A DNA stretch of 64,000 nucleotides from Streptomyces hundungensis (GTDB lineage Bacteria; Actinomycetota; Actinomycetes; Streptomycetales; Streptomycetaceae): contig NZ_CP032698.1 of the NCBI RefSeq assembly GCF_003627815.1, positions 1,426,001 through 1,490,000 of the forward strand. The letters are read 5' to 3'. How positions within the stretch are numbered: the first letter of the stretch is position 1; each line of letters starts with the position of its first letter. The translations under genes and the position numbers were made by a program. A model generated the notes under the pieces. That model did not search any database and had not been told where the DNA came from. It saw only the letters and a program-made list of their open reading frames with translations. Shown in pieces: positions 1 to 8,238 of the stretch.

Positions 1-580
1 AGTCCTGGCCGGCGAGGTAAATCCCCTGGTTCTGGCCGGAGTTGAGCTTGGCGGTGTCGGCGAGCCACTCGGCGCGGTCCTTCGGGGGCTTGGTGATCCC
101 GGCGGCCGCGAAGAGGTCCTTGTTGTAGATGACGACGCGGTTGGCGGCGTACCACGGGATGCCGTACTGCATGCCGTCCACGTTGCCGGGCTGCGCCAGG
201 CCCGGCAGCCAGGCGTCGCTGCCCCAGTCGCGCAGCGACTCCAGAGTCATGTCGAGCAGGCCGCCGCTCGCCGCGTACCGGGGCACCTGGGTGTTGCCGA
301 CCTCGATGACGTCGGGCGCGTCACCGTCCTTGAGCGCCTGGTCGATCTTCTCGCCGATCCCGGTCCACTCCTGGATCCGGACGTCGAGTTCCACGTCCTT
401 GTGCTCCTGCTCGAAGCCGTGCTTGAAACGCTGTACGAAGTCGTCGGAGGCGCTGTTGCGCATCAGCCAGACGGTGACCTCGGTGGTGTCGTCCCCGAAG
501 CCGGGCAGCGTGCCGCACCCGCCGAGGGAACAGACCGCCACCAGCGCGACGGAGCAGGCAAGAACACGTCGGATCATCAC
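1..580 (-). CDS. ABC transporter sugar-binding lipoprotein (3' part cut off by window edge)
   Basis: Extracellular solute-binding protein family 1, the lipid-anchored receptor of an ABC sugar importer. The N-terminus MIRRVLACSV...CSLGGC is a signal peptide ending in a lipobox (LGGC). The mature part contains VTVWLMRNSASDDFVQRF, EWTGIGEKIDQAL, DAPDVIEVGN and YGIPWYAANRVV, the usual lobe-I motifs of this family. GTG at 580 and ATG at 577 are adjacent; GTG is better spaced (9 nt) from the AAGG Shine-Dalgarno. About 190 residues are visible; the rest, and probably the permease genes, lie beyond base 1. A DasR-like palindrome lies 88 bp upstream, which suggests a chitin-derived sugar (N-acetylglucosamine or chitobiose) as substrate. 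The family call is firm; the substrate is inferred. Confidence 0.88.
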   Translation of the reverse strand, partial: MMIRRVLACSVALVAVCSLGGCGTLPGFGDDTTEVTVWLMRNSASDDFVQRFKHGFEQEHKDVELDVRIQEWTGIGEKIDQALKDGDAPDVIEVGNTQVPRYAASGGLLDMTLESLRDWGSDAWLPGLAQPGNVDGMQYGIPWYAANRVVIYNKDLFAAAGITKPPKDRAEWLADTAKLNSGQNQGIYLAGQD

Positions 581-667
581 GAGAGGTCACCTTCTGCGAG
601 GGGGCAAGCAGTCATGGCCCGACGTGGGGCAAGCGCGATCCGGCTTGTTCGGGTGTGGCACGTGAGT

Positions 668-681
668 TTGGTATGGACCAA
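668..681. promoter_or_regulatory. DasR-like operator (dre) upstream of the sugar-binding lipoprotein
   Basis: TTGGTATGGACCAA: 5-bp inverted arms TTGGT/ACCAA around a 4-bp centre, the size and arm sequence of the Streptomyces DasR-responsive element (core TGGTCTAGACCA). It sits 88 bp upstream of the lipoprotein start and 140 bp upstream of dodecin. The centre deviates from consensus. A closer match is found before the chitinase at 8178. Confidence 0.6.
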
Positions 682-821
682 TGGGGCGGTCAAGCCCCGC
701 AGGGGACCGAACTTTTCCGGCCATCCACGCGACCGCGCCTTGCCGAGCCGTCGGCCGCTGCCTCGCGCGGTGCGCCCAGGTGGGGCACCGTGGAGTAACG
801 CGACGAGAGGGGAGCACCTCC

Positions 822-1043
822 ATGTCCAACCACACGTACCGCGTCAGCGAGATCGTCGGCACCTCCCACGAGGGCGTCGACCAGGCCATTCGCAATGGCG
901 TCACCCGCGCGGCGCAGACCTTGCGCAATCTGGACTGGTTCGAGGTGACACAGGTGCGCGGACACATCGAGAACGGTGTCATCGAGCACTACCAGGTCGG
1001 GCTCAAGGTGGGCTTCCGATTGGACGACGACGCGGAGGCCTGA
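822..1043 (+). CDS. Dodecin family flavin-binding protein
   Basis: A 73-residue protein, the normal length of dodecin, a dodecameric cytoplasmic protein that stores or buffers flavin (or CoA in some bacteria). The body YRVSEIVGTS..GVDQAIRNGV..A..TLRNLDWFEV...RGHIENG.I.HYQV.LKVGFRLD follows the family pattern of one helix and three strands, including the Trp (NLDWFEV) that stacks on the flavin and the conserved HYQV strand. The ATG at 822 follows GAGAGGGGAG at good spacing. It is a single gene, divergent from the sugar-binding lipoprotein. Assignment is confident; the bound flavin cannot be told from sequence. Confidence 0.93.
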   Translation: MSNHTYRVSEIVGTSHEGVDQAIRNGVTRAAQTLRNLDWFEVTQVRGHIENGVIEHYQVGLKVGFRLDDDAEA

Positions 1044-1222
1044 ACACGAGCCGGCTGCGCGGGGCGCGACTCGGGCCAGGTCCGGCGGCGCGGGGCTTGG
1101 CGGCGTCCCTGGGTGCGCGCGCGACGCCGGGCGCGGGGCGACGCCGGGGGCAGGGCGACCGTCAGGGTCGGGCGGCGCCGTGCGGGTGGCTCGACCCGGC
1201 CCTGGAGGGAGCCGCCCCGCGC

Positions 1223-1711
1223 TCAGGTGCGGCCCTCCCGCTCCTGCGCGGCCTTGAGCGCCTCGCCGGCGTCGGCCCAGCGGGCCCGCACCACGCGGAA
1301 ACCCGCGCGCTCGGCGGCGTCGCACACCAGCTCGTCGTCGTCCACCAGCATCCGGACCTCGCGGTCGCGCCCCAGCTTGCGCAGGATGTCCAGCTTGGTG
1401 AGCCGGGCCGGGCGCCGGTCGTCGTTGCGCCGCATGTGCAGGGCGCCTTCGGCGAGCCCCTGCGCGGCGAGCCACTCCACGGTGTCCCGGCGGCAGCGCT
1501 CGGGCCGCCCGGTCAGATAGACGACCTCGCACTCCTCGGCCGCCTCCCGGCACAGCGCCACCCCCTCGGCCAGCGGCGGATCGGCGGGGGCCGCGGCGAA
1601 GAACGCGTCCCAGTCGCGGGGCTTGCGGTCGAGGAAGCGCTGGCGGTGGGAGCTGTCGGCGAGCGTGCCGTCCAGGTCGAAGACGGCCAGGGGCCGGGTT
1701 CTGTCGATCAC
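1223..1711 (-). CDS. HAD-superfamily phosphatase (polynucleotide-kinase 3'-phosphatase-like)
   Basis: A 162-residue cytoplasmic HAD hydrolase. Motif I is FDLDGTLAD near residue 11, motif II is YLTGR near residue 65, and motif IV is LVDDDELV near residue 130, giving the Asp nucleophile, the Thr and the metal-binding acidic pair. The compact cap and the segment around RPERCRRDTVEWL resemble phosphatase domains related to polynucleotide kinase 3'-phosphatases and acid-phosphatase-like HADs. The substrate cannot be inferred. It is divergent from the luciferase-like gene across a 288-bp repeat-rich intergenic region. Confidence 0.8.
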   Translation of the reverse strand: MIDRTRPLAVFDLDGTLADSSHRQRFLDRKPRDWDAFFAAAPADPPLAEGVALCREAAEECEVVYLTGRPERCRRDTVEWLAAQGLAEGALHMRRNDDRRPARLTKLDILRKLGRDREVRMLVDDDELVCDAAERAGFRVVRARWADAGEALKAAQEREGRT

Positions 1712-1870
1712 GCCCTCAGGCTAGAGCCCGTGCGGCCGGGCGACGGCTCGGGGCGGGTCGGGTCTGGCCGGGGGGGGGCGGGTCGGGGCACGTCGGGTCC
1801 GACCAGGATCCGCCCGGTCCATCCGGTCGGTCCGGCCCATCCGATCGGCCCGGTCGGCCCGTCCGGCCCG

Positions 1871-1906
1871 CTCGGCCCACTCGGCCCACTCGGCCCACTC
1901 GGCCCA
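1871..1906. repeat. 9-bp tandem repeat in intergenic region
   Basis: Four exact units of CTCGGCCCA, embedded in a longer (1800–1925) degenerate GGCCCG-rich tract, followed at 1930–1960 by pentamer-like GTTCC repeats. The tract lies between two divergent genes and no start or ribosome site makes it coding, although every frame reads as a Gly-Pro-rich pattern. It is likely a slippage-prone variable repeat. Confidence 0.7.
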
Positions 1907-1962
1907 TTGGGTCCGTCCGGCCCGGCCCGGCCCGTTCCGTTCCGTTCCGCTCCATTCCGTTC

Positions 1963-1978
1963 GCGGGAATCATCCCGC
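1963..1978. promoter_or_regulatory. Inverted repeat upstream of luciferase-like gene
   Basis: GCGGGAATCATCCCGC: perfect 6-bp arms with a 4-bp centre, 22 bp before the GTG at 2000. Its position fits an operator or a leader hairpin. No regulator family can be assigned. Confidence 0.35.
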
Positions 1979-1999
1979 ACCCGCCGCGTTGAACCCGGT

Positions 2000-3061
2000 G
2001 TGAGCTCAACGATCGCGACGACCCGCTTCTCCGTACTCGACCGCTCGCGCATCCGTGCCGGCCACAGCGCACCGCAGGTCCCCCGCGACACGGCGGCCGG
2101 CCACGGCGGACCGCAGGCCCTGCGGGACACGGTGGCGCTCGCCCGCGAGGCCGAACGGCTCGGATACCACCGCTTCTGGGTGTCCGAGCACCACTCCGTC
2201 CCCGGCGTCGCGGGCTCCGCGCCCGCCGTCCTGGCCGCGGCCGTCGCCTCGGCGACCTCCTCGATCCGGGTGGGCACCGGCGGGGTGATGCTGCCCAACC
2301 ACCAACCCCTGGTCGTGGCCGAGCAGTTCGGGGTCCTGGAGTCGCTCTTCCCCGGCCGGATCGACATGGGCCTCGGCCGCTCCGTGGGCTTCACCGACGG
2401 GATCCGCAAAGCGCTGGGCCGGGGCAAGGAGGACGCCGACGACTTCGGCGCCCAACTGGCCGAACTGCTCGGCTACTTCGACGGCAGTCAGCGCGCCCAC
2501 CCCCAGGTCCACGCCCGCCCCGCCGAGGGCCTGACCGTGCCCGCCTTCGTCCTGGCCACGGGCAAGGGCGCCCGGGTCGCCGCCGAGGCCGGGCTGCCCC
2601 TCGTGATCGCGAACGTGCGCGGCGAGGACGCGATGCTGCGGGCCATCGACGGCTACCGCACGTCCTTCCGGCCCTCCGCGCAGCGCGAGCACCCGTACGT
2701 CATCGTCTCCGGCACGGTCGCCGTCGCGGAGACCACCGAGGAGGCCCGCCGGATCCTGCTCCCGGAAGCCTGGTCGACGGCGTACTCGCGCACCCGCGGC
2801 GAGTTCCCCCCGCTGACCCCGGCCGAGGACGTCCTCTCCCGAACCATGACCGACCGCGAGCGGACCCTGTTCGACGAGGCGCTGCGCGGCCAGGTGTACG
2901 GGACCGAGGAGGAGGTCGCCGACGCGCTCGAGAAGGTCATCGGGCACAGCGGGGCCGACGAGTTCCTGGTCACGACGAGCACCTACGACCGCGCGGCGCT
3001 GCTGGACTCCTACCGTCGCCTCGCCCGTCTCGCGGGTCTGGGCGAGGACCGCCGGGCCTGA
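2000..3061 (+). CDS. LLM-class flavin-dependent oxidoreductase (luciferase-like, MsnO8-type)
   Basis: A 353-residue luciferase-like monooxygenase of the group often annotated MsnO8 family. It shows SVLDRS near the N-terminus, [26 protein letters not shown], the substrate/flavin segment [26 protein letters not shown], and the C-terminal [11 protein letters not shown]. These form the TIM-barrel FMNH2-binding scaffold. The reading frame is open far upstream, but homology begins near SVLD and GTG at 2000 is the only nearby start; upstream sequence is repetitive intergenic DNA. It is probably monocistronic. The oxidised substrate is unknown. Confidence 0.88.
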   Translation: MSSTIATTRFSVLDRSRIRAGHSAPQVPRDTAAGHGGPQALRDTVALAREAERLGYHRFWVSEHHSVPGVAGSAPAVLAAAVASATSSIRVGTGGVMLPNHQPLVVAEQFGVLESLFPGRIDMGLGRSVGFTDGIRKALGRGKEDADDFGAQLAELLGYFDGSQRAHPQVHARPAEGLTVPAFVLATGKGARVAAEAGLPLVIANVRGEDAMLRAIDGYRTSFRPSAQREHPYVIVSGTVAVAETTEEARRILLPEAWSTAYSRTRGEFPPLTPAEDVLSRTMTDRERTLFDEALRGQVYGTEEEVADALEKVIGHSGADEFLVTTSTYDRAALLDSYRRLARLAGLGEDRRA

Positions 3062-3096
3062 AGATCACGCCGCGCGTCCGGCCGTAGGATTCCGGT

Positions 3097-5466
3097 ATGC
3101 AAAGCCCCACTGATCCGTACGTCCGTGTCCGCGGTGCCCGCGAGCACAATCTGCGCGGGGTGGACGTCGACATTCCGCGCGACTGTCTCGCCGTGTTCAC
3201 CGGCGTCTCCGGGTCGGGGAAGTCCTCGCTCGCCTTCGGCACGATCTACGCCGAGGCGCAGCGCCGCTACTTCGAGTCGGTCGCGCCGTATGCACGCCGG
3301 CTGATCCACCAGGTGGGGGCGCCCGCGGTCGGTGAGATCACGGGGCTGCCGCCCGCGGTCTCCCTGGAGCAGCGCCGCTCGGCCCCGTCCTCGCGTTCGT
3401 CGGTCGGCACGGTGACCACGCTCTCGAACTCGCTGCGGATGCTGTTCTCGCGGGCGGGCCACTATCCGGCGGGCGCCGAGCGCCTCGACTCGGACTCGTT
3501 CTCGCCCAACACGGCGGTCGGCGCCTGCCCCGAGTGCCAGGGCCTGGGCCGGGTCCACCGCACCAGCGAGGAGCTGCTGGTGCCCGACCCCTCGCTGTCG
3601 ATCCGCGAGGGTGCGATCGCGGCGTGGCCGGGCGCCTGGCAGGGCAAGAACCTGCGCGATGTGCTCGACGCGCTCGGGTACGACGTGGACCGGCCCTGGC
3701 GGGAGCTGGACCCGAAGGACCGCGAGTGGATCCTGTTCACGGACGAGCAGCCGGTGGTGACGGTGCACCCGGTGCGCGAGGCCGACCGCATCCAACGCCC
3801 TTACCAGGGAACGTACTTCAGCGCCCGGCGCTATGTGATGAAGACGTTCGCCGAGAGCCGGAGCCAGCCGCTGCGGGCGAAGGCCGAGCGCTTCCTGACC
3901 GCGGCCCGCTGCCCGGTCTGCGACGGCAGCCGGCTGCGTCCCGAGGCGCTGGCCGTCACCTTCTCGGGCCGTACGATCGCCGAGCTCGTCTCCCTTCCGC
4001 TAACGGCGCTCGCGGAGCTGCTCGCCGCGGCGGACGGCGGGACGACCGCGGACACCGTCACCGCCGACCTGCTCTCGCGCATCGCCCCGGTCGTCGAGCT
4101 GGGTCTTGGCTATCTGAGCCTGGACCGGGCCGCGCCGACCCTCTCGGCGGGCGAACTCCAACGCCTGCGCCTGGCAACCCAGTTGCGCTCGGGGCTCTTC
4201 GGTGTGGTGTACGTCCTGGACGAGCCGTCGGCGGGTCTGCATCCCGCCGACACCGAGGCGCTGCTCACGGTGCTCGACCGGCTGAAGGCCGCGGGCAATT
4301 CGGTGTTCGTGGTCGAGCACCAGCTGGAGGTGATCCGGCGCGCGGACTGGCTGGTCGATGTGGGGCCGCTGGCCGGCGAGCACGGCGGGCGGGTGCTCCA
4401 CAGCGGGCCACCCGCGGACCTCGCCGGCATCGAGGGCTCGGCGACACGCCGCTTCCTGTTCGACCGCTCCCCCGCGCCTCGCCGCACCGTCCGCGAGCCG
4501 CGCGGATGGCTGGAGCTGACCGGGGTGCGGCGGCACAATCTGCGCGGTGTGGACGCGGCGTTCCCGCTCGGCGTGTTCACGGCGGTGACCGGCGTCTCCG
4601 GCTCGGGAAAGTCCACCCTGGTCGACGCGCTGGATGAGCAACTCCCGGGCGTGGGGCGGTTGGTGAGGGTGGATCAGAAGCCCATCGGCCGCACCCCGCG
4701 CTCCAATCTGGCGACGTACACCGGCCTCTTCGACGTCGTACGGAAACTGTTCGCCGAGACCGACGAGGCCAAGGCGCGCGGGTACAAGGCGGGCCGGTTC
4801 TCCTTCAACGTGCCGGGCGGGCGGTGCGAGACGTGCCAGGGCGAGGGGTTCGTCTCCGTCGAGCTGCTCTTCCTGCCGAGCACTTACGCGCCCTGCCCGG
4901 ACTGTCACGGCGCGCGCTACAACCCCGAGACGCTGGAGGTGACGCGCCGGGGCCGCACCGTCGCCGAGGTGCTCGACCTCACGGTGGAGGCCGCGGCCGG
5001 GTTCTTCGCGGACACCCCCGCCGCCGCGCGCAGCCTGGCCACCCTCCTCGACGTGGGCCTCGGCTATCTGCGCCTGGGCCAGCCCGCCACCGAGCTGTCG
5101 GGCGGGGAGGCCCAACGCATCAAGCTGGCGACGGAGTTGCAGCGGGTCCGGCGCGAGCACACCCTGTACGTCCTGGACGAGCCGACGACGGGCCTGCACC
5201 CGGCCGACGTGGAGATCCTCCTTCGCCAGCTGCACGGCCTGGTCGACGCGGGCCACTCGGTGGTCGTGGTCGAACACGACATGAGCGTGGTGGCGGGCGC
5301 CGACTGGGTACTCGACCTCGGCCCGGGCGGCGGCGACGAGGGCGGCCACGTGATCGCCGCGGGCCCCCCGACCGAGATCGCCGCGGCGGGCACGGGCCGC
5401 ACGGCCCCCTACCTGGCGAAGGCGCTTGCGACGGCTTCTCAGGGGAGCGGAACACCGCTCTCCTAA
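3097..5466 (+). CDS. UvrA paralogue without UvrB-binding domain (class II excinuclease ATPase-like)
   Basis: A 789-residue tandem ABC ATPase of the UvrA family; full UvrA is about 950. NBD1 has Walker [10 protein letters not shown] (residues 36–44), signature LSAGELQRL and Walker [17 protein letters not shown]2 has [18 protein letters not shown] and [13 protein letters not shown]. Zinc-binding CxxC pairs are present (CPEC at 144, CPVC near 270, CETC/CPDC in the second half). After MLFSRAG (residue 121) the protein runs straight to [14 protein letters not shown], so the region that binds UvrB in true UvrA is missing. Such paralogues occur as accessory damage sensors or in resistance to DNA-binding drugs. 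It stands alone; no uvrB or uvrC is nearby. Confidence 0.9.
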   Translation: MQSPTDPYVRVRGAREHNLRGVDVDIPRDCLAVFTGVSGSGKSSLAFGTIYAEAQRRYFESVAPYARRLIHQVGAPAVGEITGLPPAVSLEQRRSAPSSRSSVGTVTTLSNSLRMLFSRAGHYPAGAERLDSDSFSPNTAVGACPECQGLGRVHRTSEELLVPDPSLSIREGAIAAWPGAWQGKNLRDVLDALGYDVDRPWRELDPKDREWILFTDEQPVVTVHPVREADRIQRPYQGTYFSARRYVMKTFAESRSQPLRAKAERFLTAARCPVCDGSRLRPEALAVTFSGRTIAELVSLPLTALAELLAAADGGTTADTVTADLLSRIAPVVELGLGYLSLDRAAPTLSAGELQRLRLATQLRSGLFGVVYVLDEPSAGLHPADTEALLTVLDRLKAAGNSVFVVEHQLEVIRRADWLVDVGPLAGEHGGRVLHSGPPADLAGIEGSATRRFLFDRSPAPRRTVREPRGWLELTGVRRHNLRGVDAAFPLGVFTAVTGVSGSGKSTLVDALDEQLPGVGRLVRVDQKPIGRTPRSNLATYTGLFDVVRKLFAETDEAKARGYKAGRFSFNVPGGRCETCQGEGFVSVELLFLPSTYAPCPDCHGARYNPETLEVTRRGRTVAEVLDLTVEAAAGFFADTPAAARSLATLLDVGLGYLRLGQPATELSGGEAQRIKLATELQRVRREHTLYVLDEPTTGLHPADVEILLRQLHGLVDAGHSVVVVEHDMSVVAGADWVLDLGPGGGDEGGHVIAAGPPTEIAAAGTGRTAPYLAKALATASQGSGTPLS

Positions 5467-5647
5467 ACCGGGTGTCCCAGGTTTGCATCCTTCCGGGGCA
5501 CAAGGCATTGCGCCGTTGACCTGGGGTTCTACGTGCCGAAGGCGCTTTGGTCGGCCTCGGACGCCCTCGTCCGGGGCCGCTTGCGTGAGCGGGCTGAGGA
5601 GCTGATCTGCCGAACGTCGCCCGGCAGGTCAGCGTCAACCGGGCCTC

Positions 5648-5929
5648 CTACGGAACCTGGCGGTAAACGTCGCGGCGATTGCCGACGGCCAGGACCCACA
5701 CGATGAGTTGGCCGTTCTCGACGGTATAGACGATGCGGTAGTCCCCGACCCTCAGTCGCCAACGAGCGTCGTGCCCTTGGAGGGCTTTGACGTCGAATGC
5801 GGTCGTATCGCCCGCGTCCATTGCCCTTTGCAGTTCAGCGAGGCGATACAGGATACGCAGAGCATCCGGGCGCGGGATCTTCAGCATGTCCCGCTGGGCG
5901 TGCGGCGTGAAACGCGTGACGTGGCCCAT
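5648..5929 (-). CDS. RelE/ParE-family toxin of a type II toxin–antitoxin pair
   Basis: A 93-residue RelE-superfamily protein. Recognisable segments are RFTPHAQRDMLKIPR, DVKALQG, RWRLRVGDYRIVYTVENG and VWVLAVGNRRDVYR, the typical beta-sheet core with basic residues used for ribosome-dependent mRNA cleavage in RelE toxins. It lies 3 bp downstream of the antitoxin gene on the same strand, the usual antitoxin-first order. RelE versus ParE (gyrase) mechanism cannot be settled, but the R-x-R-V-G-D-Y-R-I-V-Y core is RelE-like. Confidence 0.9.
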   Translation of the reverse strand: MGHVTRFTPHAQRDMLKIPRPDALRILYRLAELQRAMDAGDTTAFDVKALQGHDARWRLRVGDYRIVYTVENGQLIVWVLAVGNRRDVYRQVP

Positions 5930-5932
5930 GGG

Positions 5933-6214
5933 TCAGCCCTCTTGGGCGCGGAGCAAGGCGGCCATCTCTTCGAGCGAGACCGAACCTTCCGTGCCCTCGG
6001 ACTCCGCTTCGTCGGCCAGCCGGTTGAGCAACGCCTCTTCGGCCTCTTCGGCGATCTGTCGCAGGCGCTGGTACTCCTGGATGTCGATCACGACAGCTTC
6101 ATGTTTGCCGCGCCGGGTGATGATCGTCGGGGTTTCCTCCCGGCGAGCGCGATCGATGACGTCGGCGAGGTGACTGCGGACCTCGGCCATGGATTCAACC
6201 ACCGGATCACTCAT
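5933..6214 (-). CDS. RelB/Phd-family antitoxin
   Basis: A 93-residue antitoxin. The N-terminal Phd/YefM DNA-binding fold is MSDPVVESMAEVRSHLADVIDRARREETPTIITRRGK, followed by EAVVIDIQEYQRLRQIAEEAEEALLNRL and an acidic C-terminal tail (DEAESEGTEGSVSLEEM) that would wrap the toxin. The ATG at 6214 is chosen because family homology starts there; an upstream in-frame start would translate through the operator. It is 3 bp upstream of the toxin, so cotranscription and autoregulation through the palindrome at 6222 are likely. Confidence 0.9.
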   Translation of the reverse strand: MSDPVVESMAEVRSHLADVIDRARREETPTIITRRGKHEAVVIDIQEYQRLRQIAEEAEEALLNRLADEAESEGTEGSVSLEEMAALLRAQEG

Positions 6215-6221
6215 GTAATCA

Positions 6222-6238
6222 ATGTAACAGATGTACAT
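6222..6238. promoter_or_regulatory. Palindromic operator of the toxin–antitoxin operon
   Basis: ATGTAACAGATGTACAT: perfect 5-bp arms ATGTA/TACAT with a 7-bp spacer, 8 bp upstream of the antitoxin ATG. The surrounding TGTAATC..TGTAACA sequence is markedly AT-richer than the neighbourhood, as expected for the promoter–operator of a self-repressed pair. Confidence 0.5.
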
Positions 6239-6522
6239 GACGTCGGAAACTCTCCGCTGACACACGGGCCCGTTGGCCTCTGAGGCAATCCCGTGAAGAG
6301 GGGCGCGCCGTCGCCCCGTCCCGCAACGTATGGCTGCGCCTCATGCGTCGCGACCGGGCGCGACGCAGGTCGTGGGGGTACGAGGACATCGGCCAGAGCC
6401 AACCGGCACCGGCCTCACCGTTGCGGTCCGCGCAATCCGCCACCAGCACCGCCGCCACGTTCAGCTGAACAGGCCGCCTCGGGCCCCGTCACCGGCGATG
6501 AACAGGCTGATGCTCGCCAGTC
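6239..6522. other. Gap between toxin–antitoxin operon and small membrane protein gene
   Basis: No confident gene. Weak short frames exist on the minus strand, including a GTG-started frame of about 39 codons (entering from about 6590) with a hydrophobic stretch LAVGLASISLFIAG. None has both a convincing ribosome site and recognisable homology. Confidence 0.4.
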
Positions 6523-6909
6523 CTACGGCCAGTCCGGCATGCCGACACCGCCTACCTCCACCATGAAGGCCCAACAAGGGCACGACCCCTGGTCGGATCC
6601 GCTCCGACAGGCCGCGTGCCGCCCGTGCCTCTCACACCCCGGCTCCTGACCGCCGTGGGCGTGGCCAGTCGGCCGCGACGACAGTCCTTGGGGAAAGGCC
6701 GTACCGCGGGCAGGTTCGTTATCGGTGGGGCCGTGGAACCCCCGGGGTTCCGTGGAGCCCGCTGGCCTCTCTCGCAGTGCGCCCCGTACCTCACGCCAAG
6801 CGTGGATGACGTCAGTGAGCTTTGACAGCACCTCGGTGATCTGCGTGAGCAGCAGCATGACGGCGCCAAAGGCAGCAAGCATCAGCAGCGTCACGTCGTC
6901 CCAGCTCAT
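6523..6909 (-). CDS. Small membrane protein of unknown function
   Basis: A 128-residue protein starting MSWDDVTLLMLAAFGAVMLLLTQITEVL: one N-terminal transmembrane helix followed by an amphipathic segment (KLTDVIHAWREVRGAL) and a low-complexity Cys/Gly-containing tail. The ATG at 6909 overlaps the stop of the upstream gene as ATGA, so translational coupling is likely and supports both genes. The tail may be poorly conserved. Family not recognised. Confidence 0.55.
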   Translation of the reverse strand: MSWDDVTLLMLAAFGAVMLLLTQITEVLSKLTDVIHAWREVRGALRERPAGSTEPRGFHGPTDNEPARGTAFPQGLSSRPTGHAHGGQEPGCERHGRHAACRSGSDQGSCPCWAFMVEVGGVGMPDWP

Positions 6910-7811
6910 GCGGATCGCCCCACGGTCCGCAAGAACGACGCTCGACGCCCGTACAGGCTGAGGGTCGCAGTCCCCAACCGCACGTCCACGCTGTCGCCGA
7001 CACGGCGCCATGTGGCACCCGAGATGCCAATTCGAGGCGCCGTCAGTGACGCTGCGACGTCATCAACGTAGGGGAAGCCGTTCCACCAGAATCGCCATCG
7101 GTCCACCGAACCCCACAGCTGCTTCCCATACCACTCTTCACTGCCGTCGTTGAGCCGGCCTGGACGTCGCAGAGGGTCGGAAAACCAGTTGCCGATAGCC
7201 CACCTGCCCCGAGGATCCTGGGTCGCGATCCTGGTAGCGAGCCCAGCCAACAGGCACTCCGCATCTGCGCTCAGGACTGGTACCTCGTCCAACCGCGCCC
7301 GCTCCGAGGCGCTCAGCGGTTCGTCGACCGAGTAGAAGTCGGAGCGCGGTGAAGGACGCCGCGACGCACTCCAGGTGCCGGACGGGTTTCCGGTGATTAC
7401 TGGTTCAGCGCCCGTGGGCAGATGACGCGCCACATAGGTGCGTCGGCCTCGGAACTCCTCGAGCCTGAGTCCCGGTAGAGAACTCCCCCCGTCGTTGCTG
7501 GGCAGCAAGTACGGGGCCACGTTGTGCGGAGCGTTCGTGAGAAGGACGAGCCGGTTGTAGCGAGGCGACATTGTGATGTCGTAGGCCACGAGCGTGTGCA
7601 ATCCCCACCGACTGGGCGGACGAGCTTCCCCGAGCCCCCGTCGGTTGAAGAGGCCGAGCGCCACCAGGGCGCGAAGGGCACGTTGTTCCCTCAGGCAGGT
7701 ATCAAGACCGAGTGAGCCGTCCCGCGGAACCCCCGCGAACGCCCCCTCTTCGGGCTCACCGGTAAATTCCGCTCGGGTTCGAGCAATGGTCTTTTTCACG
7801 GTTTCAGGCAT
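6906..7811 (-). CDS. Hypothetical protein, unrecognised family
   Basis: A 301-residue protein with no recognised domain. It has an N-terminal charged part (MPETVKKTIARTRAEFTGEPEEGAF), a central aromatic-rich region (RYNRLVLLTNAPHNVAPYLLPS) and Trp-rich segments (WAIGNWFSD, WGSVDRWRFWWNGFPYVDD). No signal peptide or membrane helix is visible, so it is probably cytoplasmic. The ATG at 7811 follows GAGGGA with 5-nt spacing. It is coupled by ATGA to the small membrane protein. Codon use is less extreme in GC than neighbouring core genes, and it sits beside a toxin–antitoxin pair, both hinting at horizontal acquisition. No function is proposed. Confidence 0.7.
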   Translation of the reverse strand: MPETVKKTIARTRAEFTGEPEEGAFAGVPRDGSLGLDTCLREQRALRALVALGLFNRRGLGEARPPSRWGLHTLVAYDITMSPRYNRLVLLTNAPHNVAPYLLPSNDGGSSLPGLRLEEFRGRRTYVARHLPTGAEPVITGNPSGTWSASRRPSPRSDFYSVDEPLSASERARLDEVPVLSADAECLLAGLATRIATQDPRGRWAIGNWFSDPLRRPGRLNDGSEEWYGKQLWGSVDRWRFWWNGFPYVDDVAASLTAPRIGISGATWRRVGDSVDVRLGTATLSLYGRRASFLRTVGRSA

Positions 7812-7939
7812 GCTGATCCCTCGATGCCACCCGGCTGGCGCTCTCGGTCACATACCTCGTGAACCCACCAGTACTCGTACGGAGTTGGGTGCACCACACC
7901 CATGTGCAGCGTCCTCAGGTGCCGGGCCTTCGGACACAT
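7796..7939 (-). CDS. Candidate small ORF upstream of the hypothetical gene
   Basis: A possible 47-residue peptide (MCPKARHLRTLHMGVVHPTP... ending ACLKP). The ATG at 7939 follows AAGGG at workable spacing, and the frame overlaps the next gene's start by 16 bp, which would allow coupling. No homology is recognised and the frame is short, so it may be chance. Confidence 0.25.
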   Translation of the reverse strand: MCPKARHLRTLHMGVVHPTPYEYWWVHEVCDRERQPGGIEGSACLKP

Positions 7940-8177
7940 TGCCGCCCTTCGACTCTCCGCCAGCCGAATGCGGGGAGCATAGCGGACGAAAGGACGGCCC
8001 GCCGCTGGCGAGATCGGGCGGCGTCTCGTCCGCCCGGGACCTCCGGCCTCATGGAGCGAGCTCGCTGCTGGGGGACGCGTCGGCACGACTCAGATCCCCG
8101 ACTCCCTTGCGTCGCAGGTCAGTTGACCCGTGAGGCAAAGCGCGTGAAATGAATTGGCCTAGACCCTTGACCGGTCG
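7940..8177. other. Divergent intergenic region
   Basis: Lies between the unrecognised minus-strand unit and the plus-strand chitinase. Apart from the DasR-like site that follows it, nothing clearly structured was seen. Confidence 0.4.
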
Positions 8178-8191
8178 TTGGTCCAGACCAA
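8178..8191. promoter_or_regulatory. DasR-responsive element (dre) of the chitinase gene
   Basis: TTGGTCCAGACCAA: perfect 6-bp inverted arms around a 2-bp centre, matching the Streptomyces dre core TGGTCTAGACCA at all but one position. It lies 48 bp upstream of the chitinase ATG, the usual place for DasR repression relieved by N-acetylglucosamine-derived phosphosugars. It also shows that longer in-frame starts upstream are not the true chitinase start. Confidence 0.85.
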
Positions 8192-8238
8192 TCATGGGGC
8201 GTCCGCATCCTTCTCTCACCCCCCGTCGGAGAGCCCCG

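Noticed and set aside
1800..1960. A collagen-like Gly-Pro-Leu coding repeat
   Set aside because: Every frame gives a Gly/Pro-like pattern because the DNA repeat unit is 9 bp; no start codon or ribosome site supports translation.
401..1999. An apparent long N-terminal extension of the luciferase-like oxidoreductase in the same frame
   Set aside because: It overlaps the dodecin and HAD genes and reads through the intergenic repeat tract; homology begins after GTG at 2000.
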